NCBI GenBank assembly: GCA_023388175.1 | Contig: JAEWGT010000011.1 | Location: forward strand, 248,001 to 312,000 | DNA length: 64,000 nt | Direction of reading: 5' to 3' | From: Pseudomonadota bacterium | Lineage (GTDB): Bacteria > Pseudomonadota > Alphaproteobacteria > Rhizobiales > Devosiaceae | In this document: one piece after another, positions 8,153 to 16,654 of the stretch | Layout of the letters: each line of letters begins with the position of its first letter | Numbering within the stretch: position 1 is the stretch's first letter | Notes under the pieces: generated by a model | The model's input: the letters and a program-made list of their open reading frames with translations, nothing else | Database searches by the model: none | What the model was told of the DNA's origin: nothing | Program-made: the position numbers and the translations under genes

Positions 8153-8845
8153 TTAGGGTCGCCGGCTTTTCATGAACTCTGCTGCTTGGCCGCCCGTGTT
8201 GAAAAGCAAGTCGATGATGGAGACCTGATGATCGAAGGGGTCATGCATTTGCGGGTATTCTGGGTAGCCTGAATAGTCCATCCATTCCACCTCAATTCCC
8301 ACCTCTGCGAATTTGTCCACTTGCAGATAGGATCGCGCTGCGGGACCGGACAAATAGCGCGACGCGCCGAGAGTCTCGCATATCGACAGGACCCGATCCG
8401 ATTTGGCTCCTTGGGTGGCCAGGGAATTCGACCACACGAATTTGGTCGTGAAACCGAGCTCCCCCGCTATCGCTTCCATGAACATGAAATTCACCTGGCT
8501 GAGCAAGCGCATATCCGCACATCGCTCAAACAAAGGCGCGAGGAATTGAGAGGTCCTTTGGAAATGGCGGGACCTGGAGTAAAACTGTTCTATCGTCTTC
8601 CAGTGAGTCTCGGCGAAGGGCCGGGCGATTTCCGTTGTATCGATGCTATGGAAGGATCCAAGGGATTTCGAGACCGGGATGGTCAGCCATTGCGGCCCGT
8701 TCGGACCCCTGATCTTGTTTCGATTGTGCCAGTGGTTCTTTCTGTACTGAACATCATCATAAACCACGAATATATCCGCCTGCCCGATGATGTCGAAATA
8801 TCCCTTCCACGGAATGTAGCATGACTGGAGAATTGCAACTCGCAT
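8153..8845 (-). CDS. WbqC-like family protein
   Basis: A 230-residue protein matching the WbqC-like family found in O-antigen gene clusters: N-terminal MRVAILQSCYIPWKGYFDII, DDVQYRKNHWHNRNKI near 30-45, and LTIPVSK near 54-60. The start is placed at ATG 8845, where this conserved N-terminus begins; ten extra in-frame codons upstream are not conserved-looking. The biochemical function of this family is not firmly known to me; members co-occur with 4-amino-4,6-dideoxyhexose genes, and an acylation-type modification of the amino group has been a working idea. It is the first gene of a four-gene minus-strand operon with the methyltransferase, GT2 and formyltransferase, and is divergent from rmlB with a 104-bp gap. 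Confidence 0.85.
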   Translation of the reverse strand: MRVAILQSCYIPWKGYFDIIGQADIFVVYDDVQYRKNHWHNRNKIRGPNGPQWLTIPVSKSLGSFHSIDTTEIARPFAETHWKTIEQFYSRSRHFQRTSQFLAPLFERCADMRLLSQVNFMFMEAIAGELGFTTKFVWSNSLATQGAKSDRVLSICETLGASRYLSGPAARSYLQVDKFAEVGIEVEWMDYSGYPEYPQMHDPFDHQVSIIDLLFNTGGQAAEFMKSRRP

Positions 8846-8949
8846 CCGATTCCCATGGAATGCCGCTCCCAACAAGGGCTGCGCTTGGCCTCGTGCCTCA
8901 AGGTGGTATAGGGTGCCGGCGCAATTGAAAAGAGGAGCGGGCGACGCCA

Positions 8950-10068
8950 GTGGGTGAAGTCATCGGGCATGGAGCGGGCCTCGTCGTCGCCGTTACGGGG
9001 GGAGCCGGTTTTATCGGTTCGGCAGTGTGCCGCCGACTGGCCCGGCGCCCAGGCTATAGGGTCGTCAATATCGACAAGCTGACCTATGCCGGCAATCTGT
9101 CCAATGTCGCGGACGTTTCGGGCTCCGGCGGCTATGTTTTCTACCGGAACGATATTTGCGATGGCGCGGCAATGCTGGACATCATGCGCCGCGAGAATGT
9201 CGGGACTGTCCTGCATTTGGCCGCTGAAACTCATGTCGATCGCTCGATCGACGGCGCCGCCCCGTTCATCCAATCCAATATCGTGGGCACGTTTTCCCTG
9301 CTGGAGGCGACCCGGACCTATTGGTCGGAACTGCCGGCGGACAGGCGGGGCGCTTTTCGGTTCGTGCAGGTGTCCACCGACGAGGTCTATGGCGCGCTTG
9401 GCCCGGACGATGCCGCCTTCCATGAAGGCTCGCCTTACAATCCTAGTTCCCCCTATTCGGCAAGCAAGGCCGCGGCCGACCATCTGGCGCGGTCATGGCA
9501 TCGCACTTATGGCCTTCCCGTCATCCTCACTAATTGCTCCAACAATTATGGTCCATATCATTTCCCCGAGAAGCTGATTCCCCTGACGATCCTCAATGCA
9601 TTGGAGGGACGGCCGCTTCCTATTTATGGCGAGGGCAAGAACATCCGCGATTGGCTGCATGTGGATGATCACGCCGAGGCATTGGAGATCATTCTGCGTC
9701 GGGGGCGGCCAGGAGAAAAATACAATATCGGCGGCAATGCGGAACGGAGCAATATCGCGACCGTCCGCGCGATCTGCCGGGCCATCGATGCGCTTCGCCC
9801 CTTGCCGGACGGCTCCCGCCATGAGGGCCTGATCACCTTTGTGGACGATCGGCCGGGCCATGATTTCCGCTATGCGATCGATTCCTCCTATCTTGCCGGC
9901 GCGCTGGGCTGGACGGCCTCCCGCTCGTTTGAAGAAGGCATCCACGACACCGTGCAGTGGTATCTCGACAACGAAAACTGGTGGTGGCCAATCCGCGAGG
10001 GCGGGGACGCGACGCGGCGCCGTGGCAGGCTGGGGCAGGCGCAAGCCGTTGCGGACGTGTGGCCATGA
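8950..10068 (+). CDS. rmlB: dTDP-glucose 4,6-dehydratase
   Basis: A 372-residue extended short-chain dehydrogenase. NAD-binding TGGAGFIG at 16-23, DKLTYAGNLSN at 42-52, the RmlB catalytic block STDEVYG at 142-148, the YxxxK pair Y169/K173 in SPYSASKAAADH, and NNYGPYHFPEKLIPL all match RmlB. It converts dTDP-glucose to dTDP-4-keto-6-deoxyglucose. The start is GTG 8950; GAGGAG lies 13 bases upstream, slightly far, so the start carries some doubt. It overlaps rmlA by ATGA. No rmlC or rmlD is seen in the window, while wecE is, so the product most likely feeds a 4-amino-4,6-dideoxyhexose rather than L-rhamnose. Confidence 0.95.
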   Translation: MGEVIGHGAGLVVAVTGGAGFIGSAVCRRLARRPGYRVVNIDKLTYAGNLSNVADVSGSGGYVFYRNDICDGAAMLDIMRRENVGTVLHLAAETHVDRSIDGAAPFIQSNIVGTFSLLEATRTYWSELPADRRGAFRFVQVSTDEVYGALGPDDAAFHEGSPYNPSSPYSASKAAADHLARSWHRTYGLPVILTNCSNNYGPYHFPEKLIPLTILNALEGRPLPIYGEGKNIRDWLHVDDHAEALEIILRRGRPGEKYNIGGNAERSNIATVRAICRAIDALRPLPDGSRHEGLITFVDDRPGHDFRYAIDSSYLAGALGWTASRSFEEGIHDTVQWYLDNENWWWPIREGGDATRRRGRLGQAQAVADVWP

Positions 10069-10934
10069 AGGGGATCATTCTTGCCGGCGGGCATGGCACG
10101 CGCCTTTATCCACTGACCCTGGCCGTCAGCAAGCAGCTGATGCCGGTCTATGACAAGCCGATGGTCTATTATCCCCTGACGGTGCTGATGCTGGCGGGGA
10201 TACGCGAGTTCCTTATCATCAGCAGGGCGGAAGACCTGCCGGCGTTTCGCAGATTGCTGGGCGATGGGTCGCAATGGGGATTGTCGATTAGCTATGCCGC
10301 CCAGCCCAAGCCCGAAGGGCTGGCCCAGGCCTTCCTGATCGGGGAAGAATTTATCGGCGACAGCCGCTGCGCGCTCATCCTGGGCGACAACATCTTCTAC
10401 GGCCAGGGGCTGAGGCAGATGCTGCTGGAGGCCGTTGCCCAACAGAATGGCGCCACCATCTTCGCCTATCGGGTAAGCAACCCGGAGCACTATGGCGTGG
10501 TAGACTTCGACGCGGATGGCAATGCGATATGCATCGAGGAGAAGCCCGCCGCGCCGCGAAGCTCATGGGCGGTGACGGGCCTATATTTCTACGATCCACT
10601 GATCGTCGAGATCGCCAGAAACGTGAAGCCATCCGCACGGGGCGAGATGGAGATCACCTCGGTCAACAACGCCTATATCGAGAGAAAGGCGCTCCATGTC
10701 CGCCGCATGGGACGGGGATACGCCTGGTTCGATACGGGTACCCATGACAGCCTTCTCGACGCGGCCGCATATGTCCGAACCATCGAGCAGCGCCAAGGTC
10801 TCAAGATCGCCTGCCCGGAAGAAATCGCCCTGCTTTTGGGATATATCGATCGGCACGAATTGCTGGCCCAGGCAAAGCGGTTCGGTGCGTCTCAATATGG
10901 GAGCTACCTGGCTAGCCTCGTCGAGGCTCAATAG
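10065..10934 (+). CDS. rmlA: Glucose-1-phosphate thymidylyltransferase
   Basis: A 289-residue nucleotidyltransferase, the normal RmlA length. The N-terminal MKGIILAGGHGTRLYPLT with SKQLMPVYDKPMVYYPL is diagnostic. LGDNIFYGQGL binds the sugar phosphate/metal, and AWFDTGTHDSLLDAA near 217-231 is the C-terminal RmlA signature. It makes dTDP-glucose from dTTP and glucose-1-phosphate, the first step for RmlB. The ATG (10065) overlaps the rmlB stop in ATGA, indicating coupled translation. The gene order rmlB-rmlA resembles the rffG-rffH pair that supplies WecE in enterobacterial common antigen synthesis. Confidence 0.95.
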   Translation: MKGIILAGGHGTRLYPLTLAVSKQLMPVYDKPMVYYPLTVLMLAGIREFLIISRAEDLPAFRRLLGDGSQWGLSISYAAQPKPEGLAQAFLIGEEFIGDSRCALILGDNIFYGQGLRQMLLEAVAQQNGATIFAYRVSNPEHYGVVDFDADGNAICIEEKPAAPRSSWAVTGLYFYDPLIVEIARNVKPSARGEMEITSVNNAYIERKALHVRRMGRGYAWFDTGTHDSLLDAAAYVRTIEQRQGLKIACPEEIALLLGYIDRHELLAQAKRFGASQYGSYLASLVEAQ

Positions 10935-10975
10935 CTCCGGCGGAAAATCCGACGTCAACTTGGAACGGTGCCTAT

Positions 10976-12235
10976 TTGCACATCTGGTATATTCATCACT
11001 ATGCGGGCGGTCCGGGGTTGGGAAGCCATTATCGCCCCTATCACCTGGCGCGGGCATGGCAGGCGCAGGGGCACACGGCGACGATTTTCTTCGCGCGGTT
11101 TCACCATCTGCTCGAGGAGCAGGCTCTGCCCGCCGGCGATTTCGAGTTGGACGGCGCCCAATATGTGCCCATACCAGCCCGTCCCTATCTCGGGAATGGA
11201 TTGGGCCGGATTCTCAATATGTGGGATTTTTCCACCGGCTTGTTCGCCGCGGGCCGGAAATATGGGAAAGGCGCCCCGCGCCCCGACGCGATCATCATTT
11301 CCTCCCCGCACCCTTTCGCGATCTTCGCCGGCCATGCGCTGGCGCGACGCCATCGCGCCCGGCTGATCTTCGAGATCCGCGATATCTGGCCGCTCAGCCT
11401 CACCGAAATCCTGGGTGTTTCGCGCTGGCATCCCTTTGTACTGCTCTGCGCGTTTGCGGAAGATTTTGCGCTGCGCCGGGCCGGCCTCATCGCCTCGGTG
11501 CTCCCGCGCGCCGACCGTTACCTGGCCGATCGCGGTAATGCGGACAAGCCGTTCTTATGGGTGCCCAATGGCATTAGCGCGCGCGGGGGCGCTGACCAAG
11601 CCCCTCACGGGGAAGCCAGCCGCCTCGCCTTGCAAAAGCTCGTCCAATGGCGGCGGGAAGGCTGTGTGACCATTGCTCATGCCGGGAGCCTGGGAAAGCC
11701 CAATGCAGTGGATTTGCTGCTGAAGGCGCTTCTGGTCGGCCGATCGCGCGGTGCGGCGGACAAGTGCAGGGTGCTTCTTATCGGCAAGGGCGAGCAGATG
11801 CCTGCGCTCCAGCAGCTGGTGCGCGAGCAAAAATTGGACGGCGTGCATTTCGTCGGGCATATCTCCAAGACGGATGTAGCCCCTCTTATCGATGCTAGTG
11901 ACATTGCCTATGCCGGGGTCAGATCGTTCGATCCGCTTTATCGCTATGGCGTCTCGCTCAACAAATTCGCCGACTATTTCGGAGCCGCCCTTCCCATAGT
12001 CCTTCCCATCGCGCCTTGCGGCGACCCGGTGTCGGAATCGGGGGGCGGCATTGCCCGCGGGATGGAGACGCCGGAAGAAGTCTGGATCGCCCTGGAGGAG
12101 CTGGTGTCGCTCACGCCGGAGGAGCGGCGTGCCCTTGGCGCGCGGGGAAACGCCTATATGGCGCGGGAATACGACTATGACACCATCGCCCGCAACTATG
12201 TCGCTGCTATCGGGAGGCAACCGATAGCCGTTTGA
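10976..12235 (+). CDS. Glycosyltransferase family 4 (WbuB-like)
   Basis: A 419-residue GT-B transferase. The N-terminal domain starts HIWYIHHYAGGPGLGSHYRPYHLA, as in WbuB-type family 4 enzymes, with RLIFEIRDIWPLSL near 121-134. The C-terminal domain carries VGHISKTDVAPLIDASDIAYAGV and then YRYGVSLNKFADYFGAALPIV, the donor-binding loop. The start is TTG 10976; a weak GGAACGG ribosome site precedes it and no earlier ATG/GTG is in frame without overlapping rmlA. It follows rmlBA by 41 bp on the same strand and converges with a methyltransferase gene after a single base. It is expected to add one sugar of the repeat unit on the cytoplasmic side. Confidence 0.87.
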   Translation: MHIWYIHHYAGGPGLGSHYRPYHLARAWQAQGHTATIFFARFHHLLEEQALPAGDFELDGAQYVPIPARPYLGNGLGRILNMWDFSTGLFAAGRKYGKGAPRPDAIIISSPHPFAIFAGHALARRHRARLIFEIRDIWPLSLTEILGVSRWHPFVLLCAFAEDFALRRAGLIASVLPRADRYLADRGNADKPFLWVPNGISARGGADQAPHGEASRLALQKLVQWRREGCVTIAHAGSLGKPNAVDLLLKALLVGRSRGAADKCRVLLIGKGEQMPALQQLVREQKLDGVHFVGHISKTDVAPLIDASDIAYAGVRSFDPLYRYGVSLNKFADYFGAALPIVLPIAPCGDPVSESGGGIARGMETPEEVWIALEELVSLTPEERRALGARGNAYMAREYDYDTIARNYVAAIGRQPIAV

Positions 12236-12236
12236 A

Positions 12237-12950
12237 TCACGGCCCCTTGCGCAGCAGCGCCACGACATGGGTGCGCAGGAAGGGCAGGGCGTTCAGCATG
12301 GGGTAGAGGGCCGGCGAAAGCCGGACCGCCCGACGGGCCAGGGGTGGGGCCAGCGTCACCTTCCTTGCATCGTATCGTGCCCGGGGGAACAGGGCTTTGA
12401 TCTCTGCCTGGGAAATGCCGGTCACATCCGGGTTGCGCGGATTGTCGACCGTGAAGTCGTACCAGAAAACTCCACCATTGGGCGCCAGCATGCGCCACAT
12501 ATTCGCCGCCACGGCGCGCCGCAGGCCCTCGTCCAGGATCGAGGAAAAGACTGTGGATTGCAGGATGATGTCGAAGCTGCCATCGGGCAGGCCGAGCGCG
12601 GATGCATCCCCTGGCAGGATCGTTATGGTGGGCAGCATGTTGGCGCGGGCCGCCGCCACGCGATCGGCAAGAAGCTCGTTGCCGACGCAATGTTCGGGTT
12701 TGGCGCCCCAATTGATGAAGTCGATGAGGTTGCGCCCACTCCCGCAGCCGATCTCCAATATGCGCAGGGACGCCAAGGGGCGTCCGGCCAAGAGCCGGCG
12801 GAGCATGGCCACCATCGCCCGCTCGCGCTCCTGCCGGAACGCGATATTGACCGGCAGCAGGGGGTCGTAGAGGCTCGCTTTGCCTTGCTCGGTCCGCTGG
12901 GAGTATCGCCGCTCGATCTCGGCGAGCTCAGCGCTCTTTTGGTCGCTCAC
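12237..12950 (-). CDS. Class I SAM-dependent methyltransferase
   Basis: A 237-residue protein. SAM-binding motif I LRILEIGCGSGRNLIDF is near residues 62-78, the acidic end of beta-2 is in VGNELLADR, and motif II SFDIILQSTVFSSI is near 125-138. The N-terminus (residues 1-50) is charged and helical. The start is GTG 12950 with GGGGA six bases upstream. It is co-oriented with, and 16 bp downstream of, the PglC-type phosphoglycosyl transferase gene, so it is probably the last gene of the minus-strand operon beginning at the WbpM-like dehydratase. Likely target: a sugar or lipid-linked glycan intermediate; no substrate can be named. Confidence 0.8.
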   Translation of the reverse strand: MSDQKSAELAEIERRYSQRTEQGKASLYDPLLPVNIAFRQERERAMVAMLRRLLAGRPLASLRILEIGCGSGRNLIDFINWGAKPEHCVGNELLADRVAAARANMLPTITILPGDASALGLPDGSFDIILQSTVFSSILDEGLRRAVAANMWRMLAPNGGVFWYDFTVDNPRNPDVTGISQAEIKALFPRARYDARKVTLAPPLARRAVRLSPALYPMLNALPFLRTHVVALLRKGP

Positions 12951-12966
12951 GGCATGTCCCCAATCT

Positions 12967-13572
12967 TCATCGCTCGCGCCTTTCCACGATCTTGCCCAAG
13001 GTCCTTGCGATCAGCGTCAAATCCAGCCAGAACGAGCGCTCCCGTACATAACGTTCATAGAGCGCGAATTTGCGCGGCATCACCTCTTGCACATAGGCGG
13101 CCTCTGGATCCGCGGCGCGGGCGAGTATATCGGCTTCGTCGCTGAATTCGATGGCGGCGAAGTCGGTTACTCCCGGCCGCACGGAGAGGATAATCGCCTG
13201 CTGCACCGGCGTATAGCGCGCCATATAGGCTGGAACCTCTGGCCGGGGGCCGACCAGTGACATCTCGCCCTTGAGCACGTTGATCAACTGCGGCAATTCG
13301 TCGACCTTGAACTTGCGCAGCGTGTGACCGACGGACGTAATCCGGGGGTCTTGGCCAATGGTGATCTGCGGCCCCTCCGCCGGGGCGTTTTGGCGCATGG
13401 TGCGAAACTTGATGATGCGGAACCGTTTGCCCCCAAGCCCCACGCGCTCTTGCAGGAAGAAGGCGGGGCCGGGGCTTTCTAGGCGAATTGCCAGCATGGT
13501 TGCGATCAGAAGCGGAGACAGCAGGACCAATCCCGCGAAACTTGACATGAAATCGAATAACCGCTTCAGCAT
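12967..13572 (-). CDS. PglC-type (small monotopic) phosphoglycosyl transferase
   Basis: A 201-residue initiating enzyme that transfers a phospho-sugar from a UDP-sugar to undecaprenyl phosphate. A single N-terminal hydrophobic re-entrant helix (about residues 8-30, with a Ser-Pro kink) is followed by ESPGPAFFLQERVG, RFRIIKFRTM near 51-59, the catalytic Asp-Glu pair D91-E92 in VDELPQL, and SLVGPRPE near 105-112. The lack of the extra N-terminal membrane domain makes it PglC/WcaJ-core sized. It lies directly downstream of an aminotransferase and a 4,6-dehydratase, the same three activities as PglF-PglE-PglC in di-N-acetylbacillosamine glycan initiation, so a 4-amino-sugar donor is likely. Confidence 0.92.
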   Translation of the reverse strand: MLKRLFDFMSSFAGLVLLSPLLIATMLAIRLESPGPAFFLQERVGLGGKRFRIIKFRTMRQNAPAEGPQITIGQDPRITSVGHTLRKFKVDELPQLINVLKGEMSLVGPRPEVPAYMARYTPVQQAIILSVRPGVTDFAAIEFSDEADILARAADPEAAYVQEVMPRKFALYERYVRERSFWLDLTLIARTLGKIVERRER

Positions 13573-13581
13573 GGAGCTACC

Positions 13582-14727
13582 TTAAGCGACTGCGGCGCGG
13601 ACGACAGAGACCACCTCTTGGATCTCATCCTGCGTCATCGATGAGAAGATGGGCAGGGACAGGCAGCGTTCGAAATAGGAAGTTGCCACCGGAAAGCGGT
13701 TGTCGCTCAGATTGTACCGCGCCTTCCAATAGGTCATCTTGTGGAGCGGCGTATAGTGTACGGAATAACCTATTCCTGCAGTGTTAAGAGCGACCTCGAG
13801 AGCAGGACGATTGACTGGCGAATCGGCAGTCAGCCGGATCGGAAAGAGATGCCACGCATGAAGATCATCATGCGGTGGGGTAGGGGGAAGTTCCAGGGGC
13901 AGGTCACCCAGGGCTTGGAGATAGGTGGCCGCGGCGGAGGCGCGGCGATCCCGCATATCGAAGGCACGTTCCAACTGCTTCCGCCCGAGGGCCGCGCCTA
14001 TATCGGTCAGATTATACTTGAAGCCCGGAGCGACGATATCATAGGCCCAGGCGGCTGAATCCCCCTGAAAGCGGCGGAAGGCGTCCCGGTCGATGCCATG
14101 GAGGCGCATTACACGGCACCGCTGCGCTACCGCCTCGTTCGCCGTGACGATCATGCCCCCTTCGCCAGTGGTGATGGTCTTGTTGGCGTAGAAGCTGAAG
14201 ACAGTCGCAAAAGTATTGTGGTTGCCGACCATCTTCCCTCTGTATCCGGCAGGGAAGCTGTGGGCAGCATCCTCGATGATGACCAGTCCATGCTGGGCGG
14301 CAATTGCCTGCAGGGTATAGAGATCGGCGCAGAGGCCACCGAAATGCACGGGAATGATAGCCTTGGTGCGCTCAGTGATCGCCTTTTGCACTTCGACGGG
14401 ATCCATGCACAATGTGTCGGGGAGCACATCGACGAAAACCGCCTCGGCTCCGAGGTAACGGACTACTTCGGCGGTTGCGGTAAAGGTCAGGTCGGGGACG
14501 ATCACCTCGTCGCCAGGTCCGATATTGGCGGCTTCCAGTGCCAGATGCATGCCGGACGTATTGGAGTTCACCGCAATTGCCTGAACCCCTCCGCCAATCG
14601 CAGCCGCGAATTCTTGCTCGAATGCCGCGCATTGAGCGCCCGTCGTAAGCCAGCCTGATTTGAGGACACCGACGACGGCATCGATTTCTTCATTATCGAG
14701 TTCTAACCTGAAATAGGGCACGGACAT
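13582..14727 (-). CDS. DegT/DnrJ/EryC1 aminotransferase, ArnB/PglE-like
   Basis: A 381-residue PLP-dependent sugar aminotransferase. SGWLTTG at 24-30, EDAAHSFPAGYRG at 152-164, the PLP lysine K183 in SFYANKTITTGEGGM, and PGFKYNLTDIGAALG are characteristic of UDP-4-keto-6-deoxysugar C4 transaminases such as ArnB and PglE. It sits 13 bp after the WbpM/PglF-type dehydratase, so it most likely aminates UDP-4-keto-6-deoxy-HexNAc to a UDP-2-acetamido-4-amino-2,4,6-trideoxyhexose. Sequence alone does not distinguish gluco (bacillosamine) from galacto (FucNAc4N) products. It is clearly distinct from WecE at 4104. Confidence 0.85.
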   Translation of the reverse strand: MSVPYFRLELDNEEIDAVVGVLKSGWLTTGAQCAAFEQEFAAAIGGGVQAIAVNSNTSGMHLALEAANIGPGDEVIVPDLTFTATAEVVRYLGAEAVFVDVLPDTLCMDPVEVQKAITERTKAIIPVHFGGLCADLYTLQAIAAQHGLVIIEDAAHSFPAGYRGKMVGNHNTFATVFSFYANKTITTGEGGMIVTANEAVAQRCRVMRLHGIDRDAFRRFQGDSAAWAYDIVAPGFKYNLTDIGAALGRKQLERAFDMRDRRASAAATYLQALGDLPLELPPTPPHDDLHAWHLFPIRLTADSPVNRPALEVALNTAGIGYSVHYTPLHKMTYWKARYNLSDNRFPVATSYFERCLSLPIFSSMTQDEIQEVVSVVRAAVA

Positions 14728-14740
14728 TTGGTGGTACTCC

Positions 14741-16654
14741 TCACGGCGGCGTGTCTATCTCGGCCGATACGTTTTCTCGTGCCCGGACCACTTCAAACAG
14801 GATCGCGCGGGCGGCGTGTTCGTCGTTATTCTCCAGTGCAGCGGCAAGGCGTTGGAACTCGGATCCCAGATAGGTTGTATCGATCGGTGTGCCGGCCGCG
14901 CGCAATATCTTGGGGTGCTGAGTCTGCAGCGCGGTGTTCTCGTCATAGAATAGCTCTTCATAAAGCTTCTCGCCCGGGCGCTTGCCGGTCACCACGATTT
15001 CAATGTCCCCGCCAGGATTGTTGGTTGATTTTACCGTAAAGCCGGCAAGCCCGATCATGTTCTCGGCAAGCTCGGAAATCAGGATCGGTTCTCCCATGTC
15101 GAGCAGGAACACGTCGCCTCCCTCGGCCAGCGAACCGGCCTGTACGATGAGCTCGGCAGCTTCGCTTATCGACATGAAATAGCGCGTCATGTCGGGATCG
15201 GTCAGCGTGACCGGCCCGCCCTTGGCAATTTGTTCCCGGAACAAGGGAACGACCGATCCGTTCGAGCCAAGGACATTGCCGAACCGGACGGCGCAATAGC
15301 GCTGACCAGTTCCGTTCTCTTGTGCGCGCTTCGCTGCCTCTCGCACGATAAGTTCGGCCCAGCGTTTTGTCGCCCCCATCACATTGGTGGGCCGTACGGC
15401 CTTGTCCGTGGAGATGAGCACAAAGGTATGCACGTCTGAGCCCAGCGCCGCATCGACAAGCGTTTTCGTGCCGAGCACATTGTTCCTGATGCCTTCGAGC
15501 GCGTTGGCTTCGACCAAGGGAACATGCTTATGAGCCGCCGCGTGGAAGATGGCTTCGATGCCGAACTGCCGGATCGTCCGCTGGACGAGCGCGTGATCAG
15601 TCACCGACCCCAGAACCGGAACGAGCGCCAGGTCCCTGATCTCGGCGAGTTCCTTTTCGATCTTGTAGAGCGCGAACTCATTGGCTTCGAACAGGACCAG
15701 AAGTTGCGGCTGCCAGCGTGCGATCTTGCGGCACAATTCCGATCCGATCGACCCACCGGCGCCGGTCACCATGATCGTACGTCCCACGACCATGTCCCGG
15801 ATCAGATCAAGATCGGGCGGAATGGTGGAGCGTCCCAGAAGGTCGTCGATCTCGATTTCGCGTACTTGGTTGACCAAGTATTTGCCGCTGACCAGGTCCA
15901 CGATCGATGGCAGCGCGCGGATCTTGAGGCCGTATTGGCTCACAGATTCCACGATTTCCTTACGTCGCGCACCGCTCAGGGACGGAATGGAGAGGATGAC
16001 ATCGCTGACGCCATATTCTTGAACCAGTTCCCGGAGCTTTGCCGGGTCGTAGACCCGGACGCCGCCGAGTTCCCGCCGATGAAGATTCGGATTGTCGTCT
16101 AGAAAGCCGACGACTCGATGCGTGGCGCGCAAAGACTGGGCGAGTTGTAGCCCAGCATCACCTGCGCCATAGACGATCACACCTTTATGGTCGGCGGCTC
16201 GGCGCGCTGAAGGGGTGAGGAATAGCCATTTCGCTATGAACCTGCTCCCGGCAATGATGAAGGTGCCTAAACCAAAATAAATTATGGGGATCGATCTTGG
16301 CACGATACCCCTACCGGCCATGGCCGACAGGAAGACGATCAATACCCAAAAAATGGTCGCAAGCACCATTGCTTGGAGGACGGTCCACATGGCGCGTTCG
16401 GGGATATAACGCACAACGGCACGATAGAGCCCCATCCGAATGAATATCGGGATAGCTACGAGCGGGGCAGTGAAGATAAGTGCCCATTGGTCGAGATTTT
16501 GCGGCGCGTACCACCTGTCGTAGCGGAGGCAAAAACTCACCCATAATGCAAAGGACAATGCAGCAAAATCGAAGGCGACCAGAATCGCCTGCTTCCACCG
16601 TCGCGGTAGAGCCAAGACGCGGGCGCGCAGTCTTTCGATCATCTGGATGTCCAA
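14741..16654 (-). CDS. WbpM/PglF-type UDP-HexNAc 4,6-dehydratase (membrane-anchored)
   Basis: A 637-residue protein. Four hydrophobic helices lie at residues 22-40, 58-76, 92-112 and 122-140; then a first Rossmann domain with YGAGDAGLQLA (162-172) and a second, catalytic SDR domain with VTGAGGSIGSELCR (296-309) and STDKAVRPTNVMGATKR, where Met replaces the usual SDR tyrosine as in WbpM/PglF. It dehydrates UDP-GlcNAc to UDP-4-keto-6-deoxy-GlcNAc at the membrane. The first codon is TTG 16654 or ATG 16642; both are plausible and neither has a strong ribosome site. It heads a minus-strand operon (dehydratase, aminotransferase, phosphoglycosyl transferase, methyltransferase). Confidence 0.92.
   Translation of the reverse strand: MDIQMIERLRARVLALPRRWKQAILVAFDFAALSFALWVSFCLRYDRWYAPQNLDQWALIFTAPLVAIPIFIRMGLYRAVVRYIPERAMWTVLQAMVLATIFWVLIVFLSAMAGRGIVPRSIPIIYFGLGTFIIAGSRFIAKWLFLTPSARRAADHKGVIVYGAGDAGLQLAQSLRATHRVVGFLDDNPNLHRRELGGVRVYDPAKLRELVQEYGVSDVILSIPSLSGARRKEIVESVSQYGLKIRALPSIVDLVSGKYLVNQVREIEIDDLLGRSTIPPDLDLIRDMVVGRTIMVTGAGGSIGSELCRKIARWQPQLLVLFEANEFALYKIEKELAEIRDLALVPVLGSVTDHALVQRTIRQFGIEAIFHAAAHKHVPLVEANALEGIRNNVLGTKTLVDAALGSDVHTFVLISTDKAVRPTNVMGATKRWAELIVREAAKRAQENGTGQRYCAVRFGNVLGSNGSVVPLFREQIAKGGPVTLTDPDMTRYFMSISEAAELIVQAGSLAEGGDVFLLDMGEPILISELAENMIGLAGFTVKSTNNPGGDIEIVVTGKRPGEKLYEELFYDENTALQTQHPKILRAAGTPIDTTYLGSEFQRLAAALENNDEHAARAILFEVVRARENVSAEIDTPP

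Noticed and set aside
8950..10934. dTDP-L-rhamnose pathway
   Set aside because: rmlA and rmlB are present but rmlC and rmlD are not in the window, while wecE is; the pair can serve other dTDP-deoxysugars.
15220..15260. GGAAC...CGTT-like spacing inside the WbpM-like gene
   Set aside because: Spacer is too short and it lies within coding sequence; the only well-placed exact EcfG match is at 20958-20982.
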